Of a DNA stretch of 64,000 nt, positions 29,464 to 39,405 are shown one piece after another; positions within the stretch are counted from its first letter, which is position 1, and each line of letters opens with the position of its first letter. The notes under the pieces are model-generated. The model worked only from the letters and a program-made list of their open reading frames with translations, was not told the DNA's origin and did no database searches. This DNA is from Cupriavidus necator (GTDB taxonomy: Bacteria > Pseudomonadota > Gammaproteobacteria > Burkholderiales > Burkholderiaceae), in the NCBI GenBank assembly GCA_022041995.1, contig CP074381.1, positions 744,001 through 808,000 of the forward strand. Reading direction: 5' to 3'. The translations under genes and the position numbers were made by a program.

Positions 29464-31163
29464 TCAGTCGTTGGCGTAGATGTTCACGTCCTTGGTCTCG
29501 CGCACGAACAGCCCGCCGATCACGAAGGTGATGGCGGCGATGATGATCGGGTACCAGAGGCCGTAGTAGATGTTGCCGTTCTGTGCCACCAGCGCGAACG
29601 AGATGGTGGGCAGCAGGCCCCGAACCAGCCGTTGCCGATATGGTAGGGCAGCGACATCGAGGTGTAGCGGATGCGGGTCGGGAACAGTTCCACCAGCATG
29701 GCGGCGATCGGGCCGTAGACCATGGTGACGTAGATCACCAGGATGGTCAGCAGCACCAGCACCATGATGGTGTTCAGTTGCGCAGGGTCGGCCTTGGTCG
29801 GGTAGCCGGCGGCGGCCATGGAGTCCGCCACTTGCTTTTTGAAGCTGGCAATCTGCTTCTTGCTGGCGTCGTCGAAGCTGTGGCCGGCGGGGACCAGGCT
29901 GGCGTTGAAGGCGGGGATCTCCTTGTCGCCGATCTTCACCGTGGCGGTGGTGCCGGCGGGCGCGTCGACCACCTCATAGCTGGCCGATGCCTGCGCCAGG
30001 GTGCGCTTGACGATGTCGCACGAGCTGCGGAAGTCGATCTCGCGGGCGATCGGGCTGCCCTGGAAGGAGCATTGCTTCGGATCGGCGGTGACGACGATCT
30101 GGGCCGTCTTCTGGGCGCGCTCGAGCGCGGGGTTGGCGTAGTGGGTGATGCCCTTGAAGATCGGGAAGTAGGTCAGCACCGCCAGCGCGCAGCCGGCCAT
30201 GATGATCCACTTGCGGCCGATCTTGTCGGACAGCGAGCCAAAGAAGATGAAGAACGGCGTGCCGATGACGAGCGCGCCGGCGATCAGCAGGTTGGCCGTG
30301 GTGGCGTCGACCTTGACCACCTGGGTCAGGAAGAACAGCGAGTAAAACTGGCCGGTGTACCACACCACTGCCTGGCCGGCGGTCAGGCCCACCAGCGCGA
30401 GGATCACGATCTTCAGGTTGCGCCACTGGGCGAAGCTTTCCGTCAGCGGAGCCTTCGAAGTCTTGCCTTCAGCCTTCATGCGCTGGAAGGCCGGCGATTC
30501 GCTCATCGACAGCCGGATGTAGACCGACATGCCGAGCAGCAGGATCGAGACCAGGAACGGAATGCGCCAGCCCCAGACCTCAAAGTCTGGCCCGATCAGG
30601 TTGCGGCACAGCAGAATCACGATCAGCGACAGGAACAGGCCCAGCGTCGCCGTGGTCTGGATCCACGCGGTGTAGGCGCCGCGCTTGCCGTGCGGGGCGT
30701 GCTCGGCCACATAGGTGGCGGCGCCGCCGTACTCGCCGCCGAGCGCCAGGCCCTGCAGCATGCGCAGCGCGATCAGGATCACCGGGGCGGCCCAGCCGAT
30801 GGTGTTGTAGCCGGGCAGCAGGCCGACGATGAAGGTCGACATGCCCATGATCAGGATCGTCACCAGGAAGGTGTACTTGCGCCCGATCATGTCGCCCAGG
30901 CGGCCGAACACCAGCGCGCCGAATGGCCGCACGATAAAGCCGGCAGCGAAGGCGAGCAGCGCGAAGATGAAGGCCGAGGTGGGGTCCAGGCCGGCAAAGA
31001 ACTGCTTGGCGATGATCGCCGCCAGCGAGCCGTACAGGTAGAAGTCATACCACTCGAACACCGTGCCCAGCGATGAGGCAAGGATCACCTTGCGCTCTTC
31101 ATGGGTCATCGGTGCGTTTTGCGCGCCCCCTCCGGGCACTGCAACGTTTTGCACATTTGCCAT
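29464..31163 (-). pseudogene. MFS transporter, metabolite:H+ symporter (MHS/ProP-like); frame broken by a one-base deletion near 29618 (probably a sequence error)
   Basis: A 12-helix inner-membrane symporter. From ATG 31163 (MANVQNVAVPGGG, with GGAGGAGA upstream) it shows the MHS start GTVFEWYDFYLYGSLAA and the loop RPFGALVFGRLGDMIGRKYT. A hydrophilic insert of about 120 residues (near QIVVTADPKQCSFQG to AAGYPTKADPAQ) separates two helices. The frame fails in the codons for GNGWFGGLL; the natural end, FVRETKDVNIYAND, stops at 29464. Restoring one base gives about 566 residues. The substrate cannot be told; relatives carry dicarboxylates, betaine or shikimate. Confidence 0.88.
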
Positions 31164-31413
31164 TTGTCTCCTCCGTCTGGAATGGATCTCGGGCGGGGCG
31201 GGGCGGGGCGCGCGGGAAGGCCCGCGCGGCTGGCCGCTGTGCCAGAGTTGCAAAGGATTGTGGGTGGCGAAACTTACTGCGTTCTGACAGATTCCGGCGC
31301 GACAACGCCAAAACCGTCGGGGTATACGCTAGCCGCCGGCGGAGCTCCGGATGCTGCGCTGCGGGGAATCGGGGCAGTGGCTTGGCGTCGCGATGCGCTT
31401 TGCAGGTGTGCCG

Positions 31414-31746
31414 CTATGCAGCATCGGCGCCTGGTCCACGCGAGGCACCCTGTGACGGCACGGCAGCGGGGGCGGCGGCCGGGCTGTCGGCTTCGGCGTC
31501 GATCCGGTTCATGCGCCACGCGTAGAGCGCGGCCATCAGCACGTAGACTACCAGCGCGCCTTGCGCGCCGACCCAGAACGAGAACGGCCAGCCAAAGAAG
31601 CTGAAGCGCAGTTCGCGGGCAAACCACGCCACCACGAAGGTGACCGTGAACCAGATCGCGAGCAAGCCGCAGATCCAGCGCAGGTTGCGTCGCCAGGCCA
31701 GGCGCTGGCGGGCTTCGGCAAGGTCGGGGGCGGGCGTCTCGTTCAT
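31414..31746 (-). CDS. DUF4212 protein, putative small subunit of a sodium:solute symporter
   Basis: 110 residues, two membrane helices. The family pattern is visible as NLRWICGLLAIWFTVTFVVA and FFGWPFSFWVGAQGALVVYV, followed by YAWRMNRIDAE. DUF4212 proteins are normally encoded directly before a large SSS-family (ActP-like) symporter. Here the next gene on the strand is the MHS transporter and no SSS gene is present. The ATG overlaps the stop of the histidine kinase by four bases, so it is the last gene of the regulator operon. The Ala/Pro-rich tail (about 90-110) is variable. Confidence 0.82.
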   Translation of the reverse strand: MNETPAPDLAEARQRLAWRRNLRWICGLLAIWFTVTFVVAWFARELRFSFFGWPFSFWVGAQGALVVYVLMAALYAWRMNRIDAEADSPAAAPAAVPSQGASRGPGADAA

Positions 31747-33299
31747 GCGGGCGGGGATTCGGTGGGCTGGCGCAGCGTCACACGGAAATGCGCGCCGGCC
31801 AGCCGTGGCGATTGCTGGTAGACGTGATCGGAAATCTGGACGTCGCCGCCGTGCTGCTGCACGATCTCGCGCACGATGGCCAGGCCCAGGCCGCTGCCTT
31901 CGGTATTGGTGCCGAGCACGCGGTAGAAGCGCTCCATCACGCGCTCGCGCTCGGCCGGCGCAATGCCCGGGCCGGTGTCTTCCACATCCAGGTAGGCGAA
32001 CGGCTCGAAGGCATCGGCGCTGACGCGCACCGTGGCGTGACCGCCGCGCGGGGTGTAGCGGATGGCGTTGTCGAGCAGGTTGTTCAGCATCTCGGTCAGC
32101 ATCAGGCGGTTGCCCTGCACCATCACCGGATGGTCGCCGGCATCCAGGCCCAGGTCGATGTCGCGCGCCCAGGCCTGCGGCAGCCAGTCCTTGACCACCT
32201 CGCGCGCGAGTGCCGCCAGGTCCAGCGCCGCCATGCCGCCGGTGCCCGCCAGGTTTTCCATGCGCGCCAGCGACAGCAGCTGCGTGACCAGGTGCGCGGT
32301 GCGCTCAGAGCTGCCGGCGATCTGCGCCAGCGAGCGCCGCAGCTCTTCCGGCGACTGCTCGCGCTGCGCCAGCTCGGCCTGCATGCGCAGGCCCGCCAGC
32401 GGTGTCTTCATCTGGTGCGCGGCATCGGCGATAAAGCGCTTCTGAGTCTGCACTGACTGGTCCAGGCGCGCCAGCAGGTCGTTGAACGAACCCACCAGCG
32501 GCGTGATTTCCTGCGGCGCGGCGCGTTCGTCGATCGGGCTGGTATCGCCGGGGTTGCGCGCGCGGATGCGCTGCTGGATCGCGGTCAGCGGCGCCAGCCC
32601 GCGCGACAGCCCGAACCACACCAGCACCACCGCTAGCGGCAGGATCACGAACTGCGGCAGGATCACCCCCTTGATGATCTCGTTGGCCAGGCGCGCGCGC
32701 TTGTCCAGGGTCTCGGCCACCTGCACCAGCACCGGCTGGGTGCCGCTGACCTGCTTCAGGTCGACATAGGTGTAGGCCACGCGCACGTCGTTGCCGGCCA
32801 CGCGGTCATCGCGCAGGGACACCAGGCCCGCATGGCCCTGGTCCTCCTCGGACGGCAGCGGCAGGTCGTGGTCGCCGGCGATGTACTCGCCGCGCTTGCC
32901 GACCACCTGGTAATAGATGTTGTCGGTCTCGTCGGCGCGCAGGATCTCGCGCGCCGACAGCGGCAGCTGCAGCGTGATGCGCCCGTTGACCTCGCGCACC
33001 TGCTGCGACAGCACGATGGCGCTGGCTTCCAGCGCGCGGTCGAAGGGCCCGTTGGCAATCGACTTGGCCACCAGGTAGGTCACCGCGATGCTCATCGGCC
33101 AGAGCAGCAGCAGCGGCGCCAGCATCCAGTCGAGGATCTCGCCGAACAATGAGCGCGGCGACGGATGCGCGGTGCTTTCCTCCAGGTGCGGCAGTGCGTC
33201 GGCCAGGTCCTGGTCGGCGGCGTCCGGCGCCGGGGCGGCGGAAGGAGGAGGTGGCGCGGCGCGGGGCACGCGCCGCCAGGGCAGTCGCAGCAGGCTCAT
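31743..33299 (-). CDS. two-component sensor histidine kinase (TctE/QseC-like)
   Basis: A 518-residue inner-membrane kinase. After a Pro/Ala-rich N-terminus, one helix near 75-95 and one near 225-245 flank a periplasmic 2CSK_N-type sensor. HAMP follows, then HisKA with DAAHQMKTPLAGLRMQ (phospho-His near 295) and HATPase_c with NLLDNAIRYTP, DTGPGI and GSGLGLAIVREI. The start MSLLRLPWRRVPR at 33299 is preceded by the response regulator gene 54 bases upstream. This layout is the common tricarboxylate/carboxylate-sensing type, so with DUF4212 it probably controls carboxylate uptake. Confidence 0.9.
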   Translation of the reverse strand: MSLLRLPWRRVPRAAPPPPSAAPAPDAADQDLADALPHLEESTAHPSPRSLFGEILDWMLAPLLLLWPMSIAVTYLVAKSIANGPFDRALEASAIVLSQQVREVNGRITLQLPLSAREILRADETDNIYYQVVGKRGEYIAGDHDLPLPSEEDQGHAGLVSLRDDRVAGNDVRVAYTYVDLKQVSGTQPVLVQVAETLDKRARLANEIIKGVILPQFVILPLAVVLVWFGLSRGLAPLTAIQQRIRARNPGDTSPIDERAAPQEITPLVGSFNDLLARLDQSVQTQKRFIADAAHQMKTPLAGLRMQAELAQREQSPEELRRSLAQIAGSSERTAHLVTQLLSLARMENLAGTGGMAALDLAALAREVVKDWLPQAWARDIDLGLDAGDHPVMVQGNRLMLTEMLNNLLDNAIRYTPRGGHATVRVSADAFEPFAYLDVEDTGPGIAPAERERVMERFYRVLGTNTEGSGLGLAIVREIVQQHGGDVQISDHVYQQSPRLAGAHFRVTLRQPTESPPA

Positions 33300-33353
33300 C
33301 TTGGCGGTTTGCGCTCAGGTCGCTCCTTGGCCTGCGGTGGCGTCGGGCGGGGA

Positions 33354-34043
33354 TCAGTGGTGCGTGGCCACCGCCGGCTGGAATTTCTCCAGGCAGTAGC
33401 CAAGCCCGCGCACGGTGGCGATGCGGATGCCGCCGACTTCAATCTTCTTGCGCAGCCGGTGCACGTAGACCTCGATGGCGTTGTTGCTGACTTCCTCGCC
33501 CCACTCGCACAGGTGGTCCACCAGCTGCTCTTTCGATACCAGGCGGCCGCAGCGTGTCAGCAGGATCTCCAGCAGCCCGATCTCGCGCGCGGACAGCTCC
33601 AGCATCTGCTCGTTGAGATAGGCGATGCGCCCGACCTGGTCGTAGGCCAGCGGCCCGTGCCGCATCAGCGTAGCGCCGCCGCCGGCGCCGCGCCGCACCA
33701 GCGCGCGCACGCGTGCTTCCAGCTCGGACAGGGCAAAGGGCTTGGCCATATAGTCGTCGGCCCCCAGGTCCAGGCCCTTGACGCGCTCGTCGACGCTGTC
33801 GGCGGCGGTCAGGATCAGCACCGGCAGCATGGCGCCGCGCGCGCGCAGGCGCTTGAGCACTTCCAGCCCGGACATGCGCGGCAGGCCCAGGTCCAGGATC
33901 AGCAGGTCGAAGGTCTGGGTCGACAGCGCGGAATCGGCTTCCAGGCCGTTGGTGACGTGGTCGACGGCATAGCCAGAGTGGCGTAGCGAGCGCGTCAGGC
34001 CGTCGGCCAGCACGTCGTCATCTTCGGCAATCAGAATGCGCAT
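33354..34043 (-). CDS. OmpR/PhoB-family response regulator
   Basis: 229 residues from ATG 34043 (MRILIAEDDDVLADGL). The receiver domain shows the acidic triplet EDD, phospho-Asp in LLILDLGLPRMSG (near 51), T in ILTAADSVDERV and Lys in YMAKPFALSELEAR. The C-terminal winged helix (about 125-222) includes SAREIGLLEILLTRCGRLVS and IEVYVHRLRKKIE. It is first in the operon with the kinase and DUF4212. recA is divergent, 237 bases away. Confidence 0.92.
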   Translation of the reverse strand: MRILIAEDDDVLADGLTRSLRHSGYAVDHVTNGLEADSALSTQTFDLLILDLGLPRMSGLEVLKRLRARGAMLPVLILTAADSVDERVKGLDLGADDYMAKPFALSELEARVRALVRRGAGGGATLMRHGPLAYDQVGRIAYLNEQMLELSAREIGLLEILLTRCGRLVSKEQLVDHLCEWGEEVSNNAIEVYVHRLRKKIEVGGIRIATVRGLGYCLEKFQPAVATHH

Positions 34044-34121
34044 GGTTGTCTCCACCCGTGGCCGGCATAGCCGGCGCCGGCGCGCAATCAGCGCAAGCGG
34101 CGTGATGGGGCTTGCCAAGCA

Positions 34122-34141
34122 TACTGTTTTTTTATACAGTA
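34122..34141 (+). promoter_or_regulatory. LexA (SOS) box of recA
   Basis: TACTGTTTTTTTATACAGTA is a perfect match to the proteobacterial LexA consensus CTGT-N8-ACAG with the flanking TA on both sides. It lies 139 bases before the recA ATG. The intervening sequence includes an untranslated leader ending in TATTTATACA. Confidence 0.9.
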
Positions 34142-34280
34142 CCCGCACGTTCCGCTGAGGCCGTCCGGGGAGACCCCCTGGAGAGCGGCCGCGCAGACAG
34201 CCGGGCCGGCGCTGGAGCCGGAAAATGCCGGTGCCGCGCCACATGCGGCCTATTTATACACCATTGATTCAAGGACGACC

Positions 34281-35345
34281 ATGGACGACAAGAAGGCAGG
34301 TGCCGGCGTGAGCGCCGAGAAGCAGAAGGCGCTTGCCGCCGCGCTCTCCCAGATCGAGAAGCAGTTCGGCAAGGGCTCGATCATGCGCCTGGGCGACGGC
34401 GAGGTCGAAAAGGACATCCAGGTGGTATCCACCGGTTCGCTCGGCCTGGACATCGCGCTTGGCGTCGGCGGCCTGCCGCGCGGCCGCGTGGTCGAGATCT
34501 ATGGTCCGGAATCGTCGGGCAAGACCACGCTGACGCTGCAAGTCGTGGCCGAGATGCAGAAGCTGGGCGGCACCTGCGCCTTTATCGACGCCGAGCACGC
34601 GCTGGACGTCAGCTACGCCAACAAGGTGGGCGTCAATGTCGGCGACCTGCTGATCTCGCAGCCGGACACCGGCGAGCAGGCGCTGGAAATCACCGACGCG
34701 CTGGTGCGCTCGGGCTCGATCGACCTGATCGTGATCGACTCGGTGGCGGCGCTGGTGCCCAAGGCCGAAATCGAAGGCGAAATGGGCGACTCGCTGCCGG
34801 GCCTGCAGGCCCGCCTGATGAGCCAGGCGCTGCGCAAGCTGACCGGCACCATCAAGCGCACCAACTGCCTGGTGATCTTCATCAACCAGATCCGCATGAA
34901 GATCGGCGTGATGTTCGGCTCGCCGGAAACCACCACCGGTGGCAACGCGCTGAAGTTCTACGCCTCGGTGCGCCTGGATATCCGCCGCATCGGCTCGATC
35001 AAGAAGGGCGACGACGTGATCGGCAACGAGACCAAGGTCAAGGTGGTCAAGAACAAGGTGTCGCCGCCGTTCCGCGAAGCCTTCTTCGACATCCTGTACG
35101 GCCAGGGCATCTCGCGCCAGGGCGAGATCATCGACCTGGGCGTGGACGCCAAGATCGTTGAGAAGTCCGGCGCCTGGTACAGCTACAACGGCGACAAGAT
35201 CGGCCAGGGCAAGGACAACGCGCGCGAATACCTGCGCGAGAACCCGGATATTGCCGACGAGATCGAAAACAAGGTGCGCGCGGCGCTGGGCGTGGTGGCC
35301 ATGAACCCCACGACGGCTGCCACCGCGGTAGCGGTCGAAGACTGA
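34281..35345 (+). CDS. recA: recombinase A
   Basis: RecA catalyses strand exchange and triggers LexA self-cleavage. The 354-residue protein has the standard start ([20 protein letters not shown]), Walker [10 protein letters not shown] (about 75-83), Walker [13 protein letters not shown] and the L2/DNA-binding block [20 protein letters not shown]. The C-terminus ends acidic (AVAVED). It is under a perfect LexA box and followed by a strong terminator before recX, so recX depends on readthrough or its own promoter. Confidence 0.98.
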   Translation: MDDKKAGAGVSAEKQKALAAALSQIEKQFGKGSIMRLGDGEVEKDIQVVSTGSLGLDIALGVGGLPRGRVVEIYGPESSGKTTLTLQVVAEMQKLGGTCAFIDAEHALDVSYANKVGVNVGDLLISQPDTGEQALEITDALVRSGSIDLIVIDSVAALVPKAEIEGEMGDSLPGLQARLMSQALRKLTGTIKRTNCLVIFINQIRMKIGVMFGSPETTTGGNALKFYASVRLDIRRIGSIKKGDDVIGNETKVKVVKNKVSPPFREAFFDILYGQGISRQGEIIDLGVDAKIVEKSGAWYSYNGDKIGQGKDNAREYLRENPDIADEIENKVRAALGVVAMNPTTAATAVAVED

Positions 35346-35373
35346 CCGCGCCAGCGGCCATTGCGCCATCCCG

Positions 35374-35407
35374 AAGGCCGGGGCATCGCCGATGCCCCGG
35401 CCTTTTT
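35374..35407 (+). terminator. intrinsic terminator between recA and recX
   Basis: AAGGCCGGGGCATCG and CGATGCCCCGGCCTT form a perfect 15-base stem with no more than a few loop bases, followed by TTT. Partial readthrough is the usual way recX is kept low relative to recA. Confidence 0.9.
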
Positions 35408-35448
35408 GCTTGGCGCGGCCCCCACCATCCACAGATTCCCGGCAACCC

Positions 35449-35916
35449 ATGGCAACCCGTCCCCCGCTTTCGCTGAAGGCCCGCGCCGTCGGCTACCTGT
35501 CGCGCCGCGAGCACAGCCGCGCCGAACTGGCACGCAAGCTGGCGCCGCATGCCGAGTCGGCCGAGCAGCTGGAGCAGTTGCTGGACGCACTGGAGCGCGA
35601 GAACTGGCTGTCGAACCAGCGCTTTGCCGACAGCCTGGTGCACCGCCGCGGCGCCCGCTATGGCACCGCGCGCGTGATGCAGGAAGCCAAGACCCACAAG
35701 CTCGGCAGCGAGCAGCTGGGTGATCTGCAGGAGCGGCTGCGCGCCACGGAAGTGGCGCGCGCCCGGGAGGTCTGGCGCAAGCGCTTCGGCACCCCGCCGG
35801 ACACGCCCGAGGCGCGGGCAAAGCAGATCCGCTTCATGGTGGCGCGCGGGTTTTCGCGTGCGGTCGTCAGCAAGATCATCCAGGGCGCGGACGAAGACTA
35901 CGGCGACGAGGGTTAA
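35449..35916 (+). CDS. recX: RecX regulatory protein
   Basis: RecX caps RecA filaments and limits their growth. From ATG 35449 (MATRPPLSLKARAVGYLSRR) the 155 residues show the three-helix repeats RREHSRAELARKL, LLDALERENWLSNQRFADS and IRFMVARGFSRAVVSKII. Length and position after recA fit. The C-terminus ends acidic. Upstream there is only the recA terminator. Confidence 0.93.
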   Translation: MATRPPLSLKARAVGYLSRREHSRAELARKLAPHAESAEQLEQLLDALERENWLSNQRFADSLVHRRGARYGTARVMQEAKTHKLGSEQLGDLQERLRATEVARAREVWRKRFGTPPDTPEARAKQIRFMVARGFSRAVVSKIIQGADEDYGDEG

Positions 35917-36227
35917 GTGCCGGCGTATGGCGCATACGACATTTTTAGCTCGGATTACCTGCACTGCCATCAGGGTGTATTCGCTGCATTGCGTTATCTC
36001 CGGGCTGGACTGGCGACGATTTTGTTGCCATCGCTGAGTCCGTGTTCCGCTGGTGCATTGCGGCAAGGCGCCGCGCCATGCCGGGTGTCATGGTCGGCCA
36101 ACAATCCCGCGGCGACAGTTGCTGCGCAAGGATGTTCCCGGCCAACGCGGCGCGGCATGTTAAACTCCCCCGGTTATTCGGTGCTCCGGCACCGCCGTTC
36201 CCCAGCCCCCGTATTTCCAGCCTGGCC
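35917..36227. other. intergenic region between recX and a DUF2889 gene
   Basis: 311 bases with no supported gene. A weak GTATG...CATAC hairpin followed by a T-run near 35925-35945 may end recX. A TTAAACT element near 36160 is a possible -10 box for the next gene. No RNA gene is recognised. Confidence 0.4.
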
Positions 36228-36932
36228 ATGCCTCTGTCCCAGCCCGTCAACCGCTCCCAGCGTCACCGTCGCGCCATTACGGCCGAGGCGTACCAGAGAG
36301 AGGACGGCTTGTGGGATATCGAGGTGCGCCTGACCGACACCAAACCTCGCGACATCGAACTGGCCGGCGACCGCGTCCGGCCGGTGGGCCAGCCCCTGCA
36401 CGACCTGTGGCTGCGCGTCACGATCAATGAGGCAATGACGGTGCTGGATGCCGAGGCCTGCTCGGACTGGGTGCCGTATCCGTCCCATTGCGACACGATC
36501 GGCCCGGCTTACCGCAAGCTGATCGGCCTGAACCTGCGCCAGGGCTTTCGCAAGGCCGTGCGCGAGCGCCTGGGCGCCATGCACGGATGCTCGCACCTGA
36601 CCGAGGCCGCCGGCGTGCTGCCCAGCACGGCGATCCAGGCCTTTGCCGGTGAAGTCATCAATATCCGCGACAACGGCGAGGACGACCCGAATCCGGAGCC
36701 GCCCTATCAGTTGAACGGCTGCCACGCCCTGCGTTTCGATGGCGAGGTGGTTCGTCAGTTTTACCCGCGCTGGTATGGTCACCAGCCGACGCCCAAGGTA
36801 CGGGCCGAGGCAGCGACTGCCGTCGCAACGGTGCCTCAGGCGCCGGCCGCGGCCAATGGCGACCGCGGTGGTGACGCAACCGACGGCAACGACGCTGTCC
36901 CGGCCGAGCGGCCGACCGGCACCTCCGGCTGA
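36228..36932 (+). CDS. DUF2889 domain protein
   Basis: Function unknown. The 234-residue product from ATG 36228 carries the family core (about 10-180): [20 protein letters not shown] at the start, [16 protein letters not shown], and [20 protein letters not shown] near 120-140, with conserved His and Cys that could bind metal. The last ~50 residues are Ala/Gly/Asp-rich and disordered. No signal peptide. It is alone between recX and sucC. Confidence 0.85.
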   Translation: MPLSQPVNRSQRHRRAITAEAYQREDGLWDIEVRLTDTKPRDIELAGDRVRPVGQPLHDLWLRVTINEAMTVLDAEACSDWVPYPSHCDTIGPAYRKLIGLNLRQGFRKAVRERLGAMHGCSHLTEAAGVLPSTAIQAFAGEVINIRDNGEDDPNPEPPYQLNGCHALRFDGEVVRQFYPRWYGHQPTPKVRAEAATAVATVPQAPAAANGDRGGDATDGNDAVPAERPTGTSG

Positions 36933-37021
36933 TTCTCAGGATTGGCCAGCCTGACGAGAGAGTTCGTCTTCTTTCAGATTCTTCCCTTCTACCTTTTACG
37001 CCTACCCGAAAGGAAACACGC

Positions 37022-38188
37022 ATGAATATCCATGAGTATCAAGGCAAGGAAATCCTGCGCAAATACAATGTGCCGGTTCCGCGCGGCATCCCCGCGTTCT
37101 CGGTTGACGAGGCCCTGAAGGCCGCAGAAACGCTCGGCGGCCCGGTGTGGGTCGTCAAGGCTCAGATTCATGCGGGTGGCCGCGGCAAGGGCGGCGGCGT
37201 GAAGGTTGCCAAGAGCATCGACGACGTCAAGACCTACGCCTCGAACATCCTGGGCATGCAACTGGTCACGCACCAGACTGGCCCGGAAGGCAAGAAGGTC
37301 AACCGCCTGCTGATCGAAGAAGGCGCCGACATCAAGAAGGAACTGTACGTTTCGCTGGTGGTGGACCGTGTTTCGCAGAAGGTCGCGCTGATGGCCTCGA
37401 GCGAAGGCGGCATGGACATCGAAGAGGTCGCTGCCCACAGCCCGGAAAAGATCCACACCCTGATCATTGAGCCGTCGGTCGGCCTGACCGACGCTGAAGC
37501 CGACGACATCGCCCGCAAGATCGGCGTGCCCGACGCGAGCGTGGCGCAAGCCCGCCAGGCCCTGCAAGGCCTGTACAAGGCGTTCTATGAAACCGACGCT
37601 TCGCTGGCTGAAATCAACCCGCTGATCCTGACCGGCGACGGCAAGGTCATCGCGCTGGACGCCAAGTTCAACTTCGACTCGAACGCGCTGTTCCGTCACC
37701 CGGAAATCGTTGCCTACCGCGACCTGGATGAGGAAGACGCCAACGAAATCGAAGCCTCGAAGTTCGACCTGGCCTACATCTCGCTGGACGGCAACATCGG
37801 CTGCCTGGTGAACGGCGCCGGCCTGGCCATGGCCACCATGGACACCATCAAGCTGTTCGGCGGCGAGCCGGCCAACTTCCTCGACGTGGGCGGCGGTGCC
37901 ACCACCGAGAAGGTGACCGAAGCCTTCAAGCTGATGCTGAGCAACCCGAACGTGGAGGCCATCCTGGTCAACATCTTCGGCGGCATCATGCGTTGCGACG
38001 TGATCGCCGAAGGCGTGATCTCCGCTTCCAAGGCCGTGCACCTGACGGTGCCGCTGGTCGTGCGCATGAAGGGCACCAACGAAGACCTCGGCAAGAAGAT
38101 GCTGGCCGACTCGGGCCTGCCCATCATCTCGGCCGACACGATGGAAGAAGCCGCCCAGAAGGTGGTGGCCGCTGCCGCTGGCAAGTAA
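37022..38188 (+). CDS. sucC: succinyl-CoA synthetase beta subunit (ADP-forming)
   Basis: It forms succinate and ATP from succinyl-CoA in the TCA cycle with SucD. The 388 residues start [20 protein letters not shown] (ATP-grasp) behind [46 protein letters not shown] and [20 protein letters not shown] follow, including the nucleotide and CoA-interface motifs. sucD lies 97 bases downstream and they are surely co-transcribed. Codon use is strongly biased, as expected for a highly expressed enzyme. Confidence 0.97.
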   Translation: MNIHEYQGKEILRKYNVPVPRGIPAFSVDEALKAAETLGGPVWVVKAQIHAGGRGKGGGVKVAKSIDDVKTYASNILGMQLVTHQTGPEGKKVNRLLIEEGADIKKELYVSLVVDRVSQKVALMASSEGGMDIEEVAAHSPEKIHTLIIEPSVGLTDAEADDIARKIGVPDASVAQARQALQGLYKAFYETDASLAEINPLILTGDGKVIALDAKFNFDSNALFRHPEIVAYRDLDEEDANEIEASKFDLAYISLDGNIGCLVNGAGLAMATMDTIKLFGGEPANFLDVGGGATTEKVTEAFKLMLSNPNVEAILVNIFGGIMRCDVIAEGVISASKAVHLTVPLVVRMKGTNEDLGKKMLADSGLPIISADTMEEAAQKVVAAAAGK

Positions 38189-38285
38189 GCCGTCGCACGA
38201 ACGCAACCATACGCGAACGCGGGCGGCGCAGGCGCTTTGATGCGCCCTTGCGCGCGCCGCTCGTCGCCAAGCAAAGGATTACAGC

Positions 38286-39167
38286 ATGTCGATTCTGATC
38301 AACAAAGACACCAAGGTCATCACCCAGGGCATCACCGGCAAGACCGGCCAGTTCCACACCCGTGGCTGCCGCGACTACGCCAACGGCAAGAACTGCTTCG
38401 TCGCGGGCGTGAACCCGAAGAAGGCCGGTGAAGACTTCGAAGGCATTCCCATCTACGCCAGCGTCAAGGACGCCAAGGCCCAGACCGGCGCCACCGTGTC
38501 GGTCATCTACGTGCCGCCGGCAGGCGCCGCTGCCGCGATCTGGGAAGCGGTTGACGCCGACCTGGACCTGGTGGTCTGCATCACCGAAGGCATCCCCGTG
38601 CGCGACATGATGGAAGTGAAGGACCGCATGCGCCGCGAGAAGAAGAAGACCCTGCTGCTGGGACCGAACTGCCCGGGCCTGATCACGCCGGACGAAATCA
38701 AGATCGGCATCATGCCGGGCCACATCCACAAGAAGGGCCGCATCGGCGTGGTGTCGCGCTCGGGCACGCTGACGTACGAAGCCGTGGGCCAGCTGACCGC
38801 GCTGGGCCTGGGCCAGTCGTCGGCTGTCGGCATTGGTGGCGACCCCATCAACGGCCTGAAGCACATCGACGTGATGAAGATGTTCAACGACGATCCGGAA
38901 ACGGACGCCGTGGTCATGATCGGTGAGATCGGCGGTCCGGACGAAGCCAACGCGGCTTACTGGATCAAGGAAAACATGAAGAAGCCGGTGGTTGGCTTCA
39001 TCGCTGGCGTGACCGCGCCTCCGGGCAAGCGCATGGGCCACGCCGGCGCGCTGATCTCGGGCGGTGCCGATACCGCCCAGGCCAAGCTGGAAATCATGGA
39101 AGCCTGCGGCATCAAGGTGACCAAGAATCCGTCGGAAATGGGCCGCCTGCTGAAGGCAATGCTGTAA
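38286..39167 (+). CDS. sucD: succinyl-CoA synthetase alpha subunit
   Basis: 293 residues. The N-terminal CoA-binding Rossmann domain contains [20 protein letters not shown], and the C-terminal ligase domain contains the phosphohistidine loop [37 protein letters not shown] matches the partner interface. The product is the catalytic partner of SucC. A terminator follows 50 bases after the stop. Confidence 0.97.
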   Translation: MSILINKDTKVITQGITGKTGQFHTRGCRDYANGKNCFVAGVNPKKAGEDFEGIPIYASVKDAKAQTGATVSVIYVPPAGAAAAIWEAVDADLDLVVCITEGIPVRDMMEVKDRMRREKKKTLLLGPNCPGLITPDEIKIGIMPGHIHKKGRIGVVSRSGTLTYEAVGQLTALGLGQSSAVGIGGDPINGLKHIDVMKMFNDDPETDAVVMIGEIGGPDEANAAYWIKENMKKPVVGFIAGVTAPPGKRMGHAGALISGGADTAQAKLEIMEACGIKVTKNPSEMGRLLKAML

Positions 39168-39216
39168 GTTTTACCTTGTCATTGCCGCGTGCGAGCGCGG
39201 AGTGACGAGTCAGGCA

Positions 39217-39248
39217 AATGCCCCCGCCAGCGCGGGGGCATTGTCTTT
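39217..39248 (+). terminator. intrinsic terminator after sucCD
   Basis: AATGCCCCCGC (39217-39227) and GCGGGGGCATT (39232-39242) form an 11-base stem with a short loop, followed by GTCTTT. Confidence 0.85.
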
Positions 39249-39360
39249 CTGTTGGGCCACTTTTGGGGTAGCTCACACGTAACATTACTGAATTGAAATC
39301 TAATCGTAAGGTTCGTGCGGTAAACAGTCATGTTCGTGTTTTGAGACATCCGAAATCCCG

Positions 39361-39385
39361 TTAGATGACGGGGTGTACCATCTAA
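39361..39385 (+). promoter_or_regulatory. hairpin just upstream of the terC ribosome site
   Basis: TTAGATG (39361-39367) pairs with CATCTAA (39379-39385) across 11 bases, followed by six more A and the AAGGAG ribosome site. Its position suggests translational control, but the conserved features of the yybP-ykoY manganese riboswitch are not visible. Confidence 0.35.
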
Positions 39386-39405
39386 AAAAATCAAGGAGCC
39401 CTGCC

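Noticed and set aside
35917..36227. A small RNA gene between recX and the DUF2889 gene
   Set aside because: No convincing promoter-terminator pair or stable structure that I can support by eye.
39168..39405. yybP-ykoY manganese riboswitch upstream of terC
   Set aside because: The leader has a hairpin but I cannot see the conserved internal loops of that riboswitch.
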